Below, piece after piece: positions 43,101 through 55,100 of a stretch of DNA of 64,000 nt. The stretch is from Drosophila persimilis. Its lineage: Eukaryota; Arthropoda; Insecta; Diptera; Drosophilidae. The notes beneath the pieces were generated by a model. The model searched no databases. It was not told where the DNA came from and worked only from the letters and a program-made list of their open reading frames with translations. The position numbers were made by a program, and so were the translations under genes. Position 1 is the first letter of the stretch. Each line of letters begins with the position of its first letter. Where the stretch lies: assembly GCF_003286085.1 (NCBI RefSeq), contig NW_020825288.1, positions 18,848,001-18,912,000 on the forward strand. Direction: 5' to 3'.

Positions 43101-46100
43101 TCGAAGTCGAGATTTTGATGCCGTTTGACTCTCTGGATCCCCACAATCCTGGGAGAGTGGGTCCTACACCGATCTGGCCTTATTAGACTGAGATATAGCC
43201 TACCGAAGATTTAGATTTGCGTATCTTTAAAATACTGGTTTCTTCTGTATGCTATATCTCTGCAATACGGCAGACGATCGGAGAGCGGCATGCCTTTTCG
43301 TGATCGGGCGAGTCCTGCCAATCAACTTCCACCGGAAAAAGGGACATCCATCTTTTCACGATTTTCGCAAAAAATCATGATGGTTACATCATTAAAATTG
43401 CCAAAAATCGGCCTCATGTTCGAAGTCGAGATTTTGATGCCGTTTGACCCTCGAGATCCCCACGGTCCTGGGAAAGTAGGTCCCACACCGATCTGGCCCT
43501 TTTAGTCTGAGATATAGCCTACCGAAGATTTGGATTTGCGTATCTTTAAAATACTGGTTTCTTCTGTATGCTATATCTCTGCGATACGGCAGCCGATCTG
43601 GGCGTGGCATGTCTTTTCGTGACCGGGCGAGTCCTGCCAATCGACTGCCATTGGAAAAAGGGACATTCATATTTTCACGATTTTCGCAAAAAATCATGAT
43701 GGTTACATCATTAAAATTGCCAAAAATCGGCCTCATGTTCGAAGTCGAGATTTTGATGCCGTTTGACTCTCTGGATCCCCACAATCCTGGGAGAGTGGGT
43801 CCCACACCGATCTGGCCCTTTTAGTCTGAGATATAGCCTACCGAAGATTTGGATTTGCGTATCTTTGAAATACTGGTTTCTTCTGTATGCTATATCTCTG
43901 CGATACGGCAGCCGATCTGGGCGTGGCATGTCTTTTCGTGACCGGGCGAGTCCTGCCAATCGACTGCCATTGGAAAAAGGGACATCCATATTTTCACGAT
44001 TTTCGCAAAAAATCATGATGGTTACATCATTAAAATTGCCAAAAATCAGCCTCATTTTCGAAGTCGAGATTTTGATGCCGTTTGACTTTCTGGATCCCCA
44101 CGATCCTGGGAGAGTGGGTCCCACACCGATCTGGCCCCTTTAGTCTGAGATATAGCCTACCGAAGATTTGGATTTGCGTATCTTTAAAATACTGGTTTCT
44201 TCTGTATGTTATATCTCTGCGATACGGCAGCCGATCTGGGCGTGGCATGCCTTTTCGTGATCGGGCGAGTCCTGCCAATCGACATCCACCGGAAAAAGAG
44301 ACATCCATATTTTCACGATTTTCGCAAAAAATCATGATGGTTACATCATTAAAATTGCCAAAAATCGGCCTCATGTTCGAAGTCGAGATTTTGATGCCGT
44401 TTGACTCTCTGGATCCCCACAATCCTGGGAGAGTGGGTCCCACACCGATCTGGCCCTTTCAGTCTGAGATATAGCCTACCGAAGATTTAGATTTGCGTAT
44501 CTTTAAAATACTGGTTTCTTCTGTATGCTATATCTCTGCAATACGGCAGACGATCGGAGAGCGGCATGCCTTTTCGTGATCGGGCGAGTCCTGCCAATCA
44601 ACTTCCACCGGAAAAAGGGACATCCATATTTTCACGATTTTCGCAAAAAATCATGATGGTTACATCATTAAAATTGCCAAAAATCAGCCTCATTTTCGAA
44701 GTCGAGATTTTGATGCCGTTTGACTTTCTGGATCCCCACGATCCTGGGAGAGTGGGTCCCACATCGATCTGGCCCTTTTAGTCTAAGATATAGCCTACCG
44801 AAGATTTGGATTTGCGTATCTTTAAAATACTGGTTTCTTCTGTATGCTATATCTCTGCGATACGGCAGCCGATCTGGGCGTGGCATGTCTTTTCGTGACC
44901 GGGCGAGTCCTGCCAATCGACTGCCATTGGAAAAAGGGACATCCATATTTTCACGATTTTCGCAAAAAATCATGATGGTTACATCATTAAAATTGCCAAA
45001 AATCAGCCTCATTTTCGAAGTCGAGATTTTGATGCCGTTTGACTTTCTGGATCCCCACGATCCTGGGAGAGTGGGTCCCACATCGATCTGGCCCTTTTAG
45101 TCTGAGATATAGCCTACCGAAGATTTGGATTTGCGTATCTTTAAAATACTGGTTTCTTCTGTATGTTATATCTCTGCGATACGGCAGCCGATCTGGGCGT
45201 GGCATGCCTTTTCGTGATCGGGCGAGTCCTGCCAATCGACATCCACCGGAAAAAGAGACATCCATATTTTCACGATTTTCGCAAAAAATCATGATGGTTA
45301 CATCATTAAAATTGCCAAAAATCGGCCTCATTTTCACAGTCGAGATTTTGATGCCGTTTGACCCTCTGGATCCCCACGGACCTGGGAAAGTAGGTCCCAC
45401 ACCGATCTGGCCTTATTAGACTGAGATATAGCCTACCGAAGATTTGGATTTGCGTATCTTTAAAATACTGGTTTCTTCTGTATGCTATATCTCTGCAATA
45501 CGGCAGCCGATCGGAGAGCGGCATGTCTTTTCGTGATCGGGAGAAGATTTGAATTGGCGTATCTGTAAAATACTGTTACTTTATTTTATTCTTCCTTTCA
45601 TTTTAGCAGGTCGCACCCTTCCGTACCTAGAAATACCTCCTGCGTACCCTGCCTACCTACCTACCTGCCTACCATTGTTTCCCAGGGGCATCACCCTTTT
45701 GGTCTTCTGGTAACATAGGGGATCCTGCGCACGGGGCCACGATGCCCGATGCCGGTTCCTGTCGCGCGATGCTGAGGCTTTTGGCCTGGCCGACCTTGGG
45801 TCCGGCCACTGCCAAGGCCCTCATCCTTGCTTTTCACGCTGTTTGGTGGCATTGGCTGTCCCGGTGTGCGCCATAGTCCTGATGCCGCTGCTGAGTCGAC
45901 AATATGGCGTTCCGTCCGCTGGATCCCGCCCACGAGAAATAATGTCAGCAACCCACCCATTCGAAACGCGTAAGTGAATCATTATATAACTGTGGATGTA
46001 TTTTAAAATATTTATTTTTTCATAGAGGACTTATGTACCCTACGATTGAGGCCACAAAACGAGTCATATCCGATTTCGCCCCGCCAGACGGAGTCCTATC

Positions 46101-49100
46101 CAAGCATTACCGAGGCGTACTCCAGACAGACTCCAGTCCTAACCCAGCCAGACAGAATCATATCACAGCAGGACAGAAGCGCACCCCTGCAAGATCCTAA
46201 CCTAACAAGCCATCGTCATCCTTCGACCTGGCCATCGACAACAAGGACTTTGACTAGGTCAATCCAGGGAGGGACTACTCCTGCTACTGGACTCAAGATA
46301 GAGATCGTTGCTGTTAGGTTTAAGGATATACGCGTATATGTATATATTTATATTGTAGATACAAATTTGATCCACTTATTAAGTTATTCTAAGCTAAGTT
46401 TTGATGAATAAAACTATTGAAAAATCATCCTTGCTTTATTCCTTATGGGGGAAACTATTCCGACTGCAGGCGTGGCACGCCCAGATCTTTTCAGAGAGAA
46501 AACTAAATATTGTTAATTGGGGAAAATGTCCTTGATCCTTGATGAGGACTCTATCAAATCAGGCACATTTTTTCGATCACAGGAAGCAATCGCACGCCCA
46601 GATCGGCCAATAAATAGCCGAGAAAACTAAATAGGTGTGGTTGGGCTTGTTGTAGTCCTTACTGAAGGATCAAGGATATTTTTCTGATAACGGAAGGCCC
46701 TGATCGGGCCACAAATAAGGTAGAAAACAAGATATATATGTCTGGAGAAAATATCCCTGATCCTTGGTCCTTCACAAGGGCTCCAACAAATCAAGAATAT
46801 TATACCGATCACAGGAAGCCGTCGCACGTCCCGATCGGGCGGAGACGGAGAACGGAGAACGGAGAAAACAATAAAATAAATTGTTGTTGTTGTACAACAA
46901 CCCTCAACTTGCGACCGCTCAAATGGCCAAAAACGAGAATTTTAGATCTAGAATACCAGGCGAACATAAATCAGCAGCAAGCAACTTTAGCTATTTAAAA
47001 ATCGTTGCATACTTTTGGGGGTTAAGAAAATCGAGCGACCTTCTGCTGATTTCTGTTCGCCTGGTATCCCAGATCTGAAAATCGAAAAATCTCGGTTTCG
47101 AGCGCCACCAAATTAGAAGTTGTTATTGTTGTAATAACTGGATGTAGTTGTTGTAATTTGTTGTTTATGGCATAAATTCATCATTGGTTATCCAATCGAG
47201 ACGTGCGATGGCTTCTTATGTTCGGAATAGCATCCTTGACCTGATGAAGTCCTTATCAAGGATCAAGGATACTTTCTCCAGACATATATTACAGATCCGC
47301 CCCCCGTGATCAGAAAAATGTCCTTGATTCTTCAGTAAGGACTACAACAAGCCCAACCTAACCTACTTAGTTTTCTCGGCTATTTGTTGGCCGATCTGGG
47401 CGTGCGATGGCTTCCTGTGATCGAAAAAATGTGCCTGATTTGATGGAGTCCTTATCAAGGATCAAGGACATTTTCCCCAATTAACAATATTTAGTTTTCT
47501 CCGCTATTTGTGAAAAGGTCTGGGCGTGCCACGCCTGCAGTCGGAATAGTTTCCCCCATAAGGAATAAAGCAAGGATGATTTTTCAATAGTTTTATTCAT
47601 CAAAACTTAGCTTAGAATAACTTAATAAGTGGATCAAATTTGTATCTACAATATAAATATATACATATACGCGTATATCCTTAAACCTAACAGCAACGAT
47701 CTCTATCTTGAGTCCAGTAGCAGGAGTAGTCCCTCCCTGGATTGACCTAGTCAAAGTCCTTGTTGTCGATGGCCAGGTCGAAGGATGACGATGGCTTGTT
47801 AGGTTAGGATCTTGCAGGGGTGCGCTTCTGTCCTGCTGTGATATGATTCTGTCTGGCTGGGTTAGGACTGGAGTCTGTCTGGAGTACGCCTCGGTAATGC
47901 TTGGATAGGACTCCGTCTGGCGGGGCGAAATCGGATATGACTCGTTTTGTGGCCTCAATCGTAGGGTACATAAGTCCTCTATGAAAAAATAAATATTTTA
48001 AAATACATCCACAGTTATATAATGATTCACTTACGCGTTTCGAATGGGTGGGTTGCTGACATTATTTCTCGTGGGCGGGATCCAGCGGACGGAACGCCAT
48101 ATTATCGACTCAGCAGCGGCATCAGGACTATGGCGCACACCGGGACAGCCAATGCCACCAAACAGCGTGAAAAGCAAGGAAGAGGGCCTTGGCAGTGGCC
48201 GGACCCAAGGTCGGCCAGGCCAAAAGCCTCAGCATCGCGCGACAGGAACCGGCATCGGGCATCGTGGCCCCGTGCGCAGGATCCCCTATGTTACCAGAAG
48301 ACCAAAAGGGTGATGCCCCTGGGAAACAATGGTAGGCAGGTAGGTAGGTAGGCAGGGTACGCAGGAGGTATTTCTAGGTACGGAAGGGTGCGACCTGCTA
48401 AAATGAAAGGAAGAATAAAATAAAGTAACAGTATTTTACAGATACGCCAATTCAAATCTTCTCCCGATCACGAAAAGACATGGCGCTCTCCGATCGGCTG
48501 TCGTATCGCAGAGATATAGCATACAGAAGAAACCAGTATTTTAAAGATACGCAAATCCAAATCTTCGGTAGGCTATATCTCAGACTAAAAGGGCCAGATC
48601 GGTGTGGGACCTACTTTCCCAGGACCGTGGGGATCCAGAAAGTCAAACGGCATCAAAATCTCGACTTCGAAAATGAGGCTGATTTTTGGCAATTTTAATG
48701 ATGTAACCATCATGATTTTTTGCGAAAATCGTGAAAATATGGATGTCCCTTTTTCCAATGGCAGTCGATTGGCAGGACTCGCCCGGTCACGAAAAGACAT
48801 GCCACGCCCAGATCGGCTGCCGTATCGCAGAGATATAGCATACAGAAGAAACCAGTATTTCAAAGATACGCAAATCCAAATCTTCGGTAGGCTATATCTC
48901 AGACTAAAAGGGCCAGATCGGTGTGGGACCTACTTTCCCAGGACCGTGGGGATCCAGAAAGTCAAACGGCATCAAAATCTCGACTTCGAAAATGAGGCTG
49001 ATTTTTGGCAATTTTAATGATGTAACCATCATGATTTTTTGCGAAAATCGTGAAAATATGGATGTCCCTTTTTCCAATGGCAGTCGATTGGCAGGACTCG

Positions 49101-52100
49101 CCCGGTCACGAAAAGACATGCCACGCCCAGATCGGCTGCCGTATCGCAGAGATATAGCATACAGAAGAAACCAGTATTTCAAAGATACGCAAATCCAAAT
49201 CTTCGGTAGGCTATATCTCAGACTAAAAGGGCCAGATCGGTGTGGGACCTACTTTCCCAGGACCGTGGGGATCCAGAAAGTCAAACGGCATCAAAATCTC
49301 GACTTCGAAAATGAGGCTGATTTTTGGCAATTTTAATGATGTAACCATCATGATTTTTTGCGAAAATCGTGAAAATATGGATGTCCCTTTTTCCGGTGGA
49401 AGTTGATTGGCAGGACTCGCCCGATCACGAAAAGGCATGCCGCTCTCCGATCGGCTGCCGTATTGCAGAGATATAGCATACAGAAGAAACCAGTATTTCA
49501 AAGATACGCAAATCCAAATCTTCGGTAGGCTATATCTCAGACTAAAAGGGCCAGATCGGTGTGGGACCTACTTTCCCAGGACCGTGGGGATCCAGAGCGT
49601 CAAACGGCATCAAAATCTCGACCTCGAAAATGAGGCCGATTTTTGGCAATTTTAATGATGTAACCATCATGATTTTTTGCGAAAATCGTGAAAATATGGA
49701 TGTCCCTTTTTCCAATGGCAGTCGATTGGCAGGACTCGCCCGGTCACGAAAAGACATGCCACGCCCAGATCGGCTGCCGTATCGCAGAGATATAGCATAC
49801 AGAAGAAACCAGTATTTCAAAGATACGCAAATCCAAATCTTCGGTAGGCTATATCTCAGACTAAAAGGGCCAGATCGGTGTGGGACCTACTTTCCCAGGA
49901 CCGTGGGGATCCAGAGGGTCAAACGGCATCAAAATCTCGACCTCGAAAATGAGGCCGATTTTTGGCAATTTTAATGATGTAACCATCATGATTTTTTGCG
50001 AAAATCGTGAAAATATGGATGTCCCTTTTTCCAATGGCAGTCGATTGGCAGGACTCGCCCGGTCACGAAAAGACATGCCACGCCCAGATCGGCTGCCGTA
50101 TCGCAGAGATATAGCATACAGAAGAAACCAGTATTTTAAAGATACGCAAATCCAAATCTTCGGTAGGCTATATCTCAGACTAAAAGGGCCAGATCGGTGT
50201 GGGACCTACTTTCCCAGGACCGTGGGGACCCAGAGCGTCAAACGGCATCAAAATCTCGACTTCGAAAATGAGGCTGATTTTTGGCAATTTTAATGATGTA
50301 ACCATCATGATTTTTTGCGAAAATCGTGAAAATATGGATGTCCCTTTTTCCAATGGCAGTCGATTGGCAGGACTCGCCCGGTCACGAAAAGACATGCCAC
50401 GCCCAGATCGGCTGCCGTATCGCAGAGATATAGCATACAGAAGAAACTAGTATTTCAAAGATACGCAAATCCAAATCTTCGGTAGGCTATATCTCAGACT
50501 AAAAGGGCCAGATCGGTGTGGGACCTACTTTCCCAGGACCGTGGGGATCCAGAGGGTCAAACGGCATCAAAATCTCGACTTCGAAAATGAGGCTGATTTT
50601 TGGCAATTTTAATGATGTAACTAACCATCAAGATTTTTTGCGAAAATCGTGAAAATATGGATGTCCCTTTTTCCGGTGGAAGTTGATTGGCAGGACTCGC
50701 CCGATCACGAAAAGACATGCCGCTCTCCGATCGGCCCATAAATAGCCGAGATATGCCCCTGATTTGATGGATCAAGGATAAAGGACATTTTCCCCAATCA
50801 AAAATATTTAGTTTTCTCTGCTATTATTGAGCCAGGTTGATCTTGTGAAATGGGTACGCTGTGTGAAGGAAGATATATTTTAAAATGTATCCACAAATAT
50901 ATACTGATTTACTTACGCGTCTCGAAGTTGAAGCCCAGTGTGTGATTCGGCGGCGTATGAATGGGCGGGTTGCTGACATTCTTTCCCGTGGTCGTGAACC
51001 CACAATTCCGGTGTCGTTCACTGGTCCTTTCTACAGCGGACGAGTCGCCACATTGTCGATTCAGCGACATAGCAGCGGCATCATGGCTATGGCCCGCAGC
51101 AGGACAGCCGGTAGCTGCCGTCCAGGCAAATTCCTGCCATGCCACAACTTTCTAGTACGTTGGTGCAGAGAGACACAGCCATATCGTACTTTTTACAAAA
51201 TTTTTATTTTTATGGTAATACAATTACAAACAAACACCAAAACCGTGCCTCGGGATGTGGTGCCACGACTGCAAGCTTTTATTGATTGCACTTCGACCAG
51301 GCATATTGATGTTTTGTATGATTATGTGGAAGATCCCTGATTTTGTAGGCGTTGGGTCCCCAAATACTGTGAGGATGTGCAGGGAATTCATATATATATA
51401 TTCATATATTCCATGTCCGGGTTACTGTAAGGCACTGGAACTACATTAAAAATTGGACTAACCCCACTGTATTCGGTTTAATTGCTTTAAGGGATGAATT
51501 CCTGGAAGCTGACAGCCCTGTCATTATGGCCCATTAGCGATTGGAAAGTTGATACCATGGCTAATCCACACAACTTAGCTGCCACTCACGCCGTGGGCGT
51601 CCGCAATTTAAGTGCTGCCTGCATGCAGTTGCATAAATTACGATGTTCGTTCCCCCCCAGAGAGCGCCGCAAATCGGTTATAAGCACTGTCCATCCACGC
51701 CAACAGACAGGATTTTAATATCCATAGACTGGTGGCTAAAACGTTTGCAGATCTTATCGGGTTGCGGCTGTTTGTCCCACCGGTTCGAATGCAACTCAAT
51801 CCCCCAACGGCATCAAGTGGGAGATACGACTGCATAGATACTTTGATTTTATTATTGTATTATTGTTTTATTTATTATTGTCCGCCATCATAGCGGTCGG
51901 AAGGATATTATTAAAGGTGCCTTCTACGTCGAGGAAGGCTACCGAAGTGTGATCTTCCCTTCCGATAGGCATGCTGGGAGAGTGAGATCAGACTGGGTGG
52001 AATACACGCTGTGAGATGCAGCCCCAGGAGCCGTTCCATCACCTTTAGAAGAAAAGACGATAAACTAATGGATCTCAAATCTTTTAGGGGCAGTATGCGA

Positions 52101-55100
52101 AGGCTTGCCTGCCTTGGGAATAAAAAGGACTTTGGTCTGAAGCTAGGTATCAGGGATGGACCCGTGGGGGTCCAAGACTGGTCGGTGTTCTTCAGGTAGC
52201 CCAGGGTGGGAGTAGTCTTCGAGAGAACTCTGTACAGGCGTGAAGCCTCTGAGTTGTTCTCGATTTCACTACAGAACTTACACTTTGTTTGGCGCGTTTG
52301 GCTTTCCTAAGTTCTTTGTTGTAGGTTGACAGACTGGCCTTGTAATCGGCTCAGTTTTGCTCAAAGTTTTCAGCCTTAGCTTTATTGAAGAGTCTCCGGG
52401 AGGCTTTCCCGAGCTCCTCCAATTTCGGATTCCAGCATTCAGGTTTCTTCCGGCCTCTGCTCTCGCCAGAGCAAGGGCCTTATTGCAGGCGTCGGTGAAG
52501 ATCTTAACAAGACGAGTCATGGACTCCCTGGAACACTCCTCATCGGGTGGGGACTCAGGGAGAACACGACAGAGGTGGTCTGAGTACAGTTTGTCCGCCT
52601 GAAGTTCCGGAATTGAGCTGGTCTCGGCAGTGAAAAATGGAATACGGTTTCCACGTACCTGTGGTAGGAGAAGGAGTGTTCTTCCAGGACCCTCCAGGAT
52701 ACAATGTTACTCTGTATTTCATGAGAGGCAAGCGTGAGGTCCAAAACCTCCTTGCTGTTTTTAATAATGAAGGTGGGGTCACAACCCCGATTCAGTAAGA
52801 CCATCTAAGTGGTCAGTAAATAATTGAAAAGGTACTCACCCCTTTCGTTAGTGTCAGTGAGTCCACACTGGCAGTTATGTGCGTTGTCGTCGCACTCTAC
52901 GATGAGGCCGGTGTACTTGGCCTCGCAGTCTGCGATTAGCGCCCGGAACGCATGTGGAGGGTGTTTGGGTTGATCGTGACCCATGTAAGTAATAATATTT
53001 TTTAAATGGTATTTTGAATAATAGCTAATATAGAACACAAGGATAAGACCAAAATATGTTGTGGCCACTAGGTGGATCAATATAAAACTAAACTTATGAT
53101 ACCCAATCTCACGATCTTGAGCCCTCGCTCATTGTCCGTCAGGACCGTCGCAGCTCAGCAGAAGCGCTGACATTGCGCCTCGTGTCTGGTGTCCGATGCA
53201 GGCCGGCATCCGGCGGTCTCGGCGGCCGCGCTCCCACGATCAGTGAATCGAGGCTTCGAGGCTCACTGCTGTTTGGTCTTCAGTGCTGAAATTTGGGAGA
53301 AAAAATAAGTGCAAATCTCTTTTTGCAAAGGTGCAGGTGCGGGTTTTACCTGCAGTATCAGCTACGTATAGCTTATAGTCAGGAGCCCTCAGATCAGAGA
53401 TCCTATTTCCGAGGATCCAGGGATCCTGAATGAGGACTGTGGGTTCTACACCCTTGGCTAGGTGGAGCAAGAGAGCAGCGCATGCTGCCTTAAAAGGGTG
53501 AAGGTTTATCTGCAGGATTATCAGCGTCATTCCTGGGGCTTACCTCCACCATTGTCTTATCGTGGTCGCTGTCAGAAGAGTCCAGCTCCTCCCTGACCTC
53601 GTGTGCTTGAGACCCCTAGTCGCTCACTTCGGACACATAGCCATCCAGGATGTAATCCGACACCACTGATGCTACGTCCGGAGAACCCATGCTCTGGCAT
53701 AGTCCGCGTGCCCCGGGAAGCCTTGTTTACACTGAATGTCGGCAGCTATCCAGAGTCCGCATATTAGCGACCGAGCACTCCTCGGTCATGCACCCCTAGG
53801 CACATGACAGTTTCACCTTGGATTGGGGTTATTTCAGTGTGAGTTTGCTTCTCTCCGTCCGACTACAATTAGCCAGCATCCTGGCAGAGTCATGGCCGTA
53901 CCAGGACCTGTTTCCAGCCGCCCTTACGGGGAGAGTACAGTCGCACTTCCACCGGTGTGTCAAGTTACGGCGTCTGCCGATTCGGTCGTGACCCCCTGTA
54001 TCCTAGAAGGTGCTGCACAGTCGCATCTGATGCCTGTGCCCCATTCCAAGTTTACAGTTTTGACAAACCGTAGCCCCCTGTAGCAAGTTTTAACTCATTC
54101 CAGAGTCCTAATGTATGCGGATGATTTCAAGTTATATTTTGCCAATGTTCCCGTTATTTCTTCAAACAGAACTGGACGCTCTTAATAATTGGTGTTTAAT
54201 TAGCGTTCTTCCATTTAACATTTTAATATGTAACGACATGACTTTCCATCGCAACAAGCCTTACCTTTTTGACTTCTCAGTCAATAACATTTCCTTGGAA
54301 CGCCGGTGCAATGTTAGACTTGGGAAATATCTTTTTAACTAACTTATGTTTTAATTCCCATGTATCCGATATTTCGAATAGAGCTTGATTTTATCAAAAG
54401 ATGGTCTAAGGAATTCTCTGACCCTGCGTGCTCTATGTCACTTTTAAAAGGGCTCACGGGCCCACTGCCCTCGGGCCTTATGAGACTGGGCGTTATGACA
54501 TGTATCCCGACGTGTTCCGTGTTCCGACGTGAAGTTAGAGATCAATCAGAACCACTGCTGCACCTCGAGACGACCCATCCTTTCTAAAAGTTATGTACCG
54601 ACCTGCCAAAACCTCGGAACTAAGAATGTCCGGCTTTACCCAGGTTTCGCTAAACACAATAACGTGGGAAGCAAGTGCAACACTACCCGGAAAGGAATGC
54701 TGAGCTTACTACGTAAGCCTCTAACATTCTGATAAGTTACTAAAAGAGAAGCTAGTTTTTTGGAAGGGTGGAAGCAGGACGGAAGCAGGACCACCTTTAA
54801 ACCGACGGCTTTTATTTTGTTTTATATAAAAGCAGTTACATCATTAGATGTGAGGTCAGGGGCCAGCCGTAAGACAAAAACTTGTCGTTTTGGTGGGAAA
54901 TCCACCAGTGGTTTAGGCACCTCAGGCTTAGTACCTGTGGTGGCAATATCCGGAGGTCCGGAACGTCTATTTACTGGTGGGATCGGAATGGACAGGACAG
55001 CTAGTGAGCTTGCGGACACCACAGACACGGACGCTATAGACGTTATTGGCTGCACGTTCTCCGAGGCGCATCTGCATCGCCAGCAGCTGTCGTTTCACGT

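Larger units (their letters stand above)
33948..51879. mobile_element. Giant foldback-like composite element (17.9 kb inverted repeat with 319-bp satellite arrays)
   Basis: Inserted in a LOA LINE; GTC at 33945-33947 and 51880-51882 flank it (putative 3-bp target duplication). Layout: left edge 33,948-34,208; outer unit 34,209-34,660; array 34,661-45,580; inner unit 45,580-46,840; spacer with hairpin 46,841-47,194; then the mirror image: inner unit 47,195-48,430; array 48,430-50,735; outer unit 50,735-51,189; right edge 51,190-51,879. Matching arm segments are near-identical (for example an open frame of 121 codons gives the same protein at 46,046-46,411 and 47,593-47,958). No transposase, RT or replicase was found, so it would be non-autonomous. 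FB, Galileo and Tetris foldback elements of Drosophila have the same style of long terminal repeats with tandem units; the sequence itself is unfamiliar. An assembly artefact at the palindrome centre should be kept in mind. Confidence 0.8.

Noticed and set aside
34661..45580. Dozens of ORFs of 71-137 codons on both strands of the array, as genes
   Set aside because: They recur with the 319-bp period, overlap on opposite strands, shift frame every unit, and match no family; they are by-products of the repeat.
34661..50735. CRISPR-like array
   Set aside because: Units are 319 bp, contiguous with no unique spacers, in a eukaryotic genome.
51638..51835. Minus-strand ORF with VGGLSCIRTGGTNSRN as part of the LOA LINE
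   Set aside because: It lies on the inserted side of the LOA junction and does not continue the RT; family unknown.
33948..51879. Polinton/Maverick or Helitron identity for the large element
   Set aside because: No polymerase B, integrase, capsid or Rep/helicase motifs; no Helitron ends. Only the foldback layout is supported.
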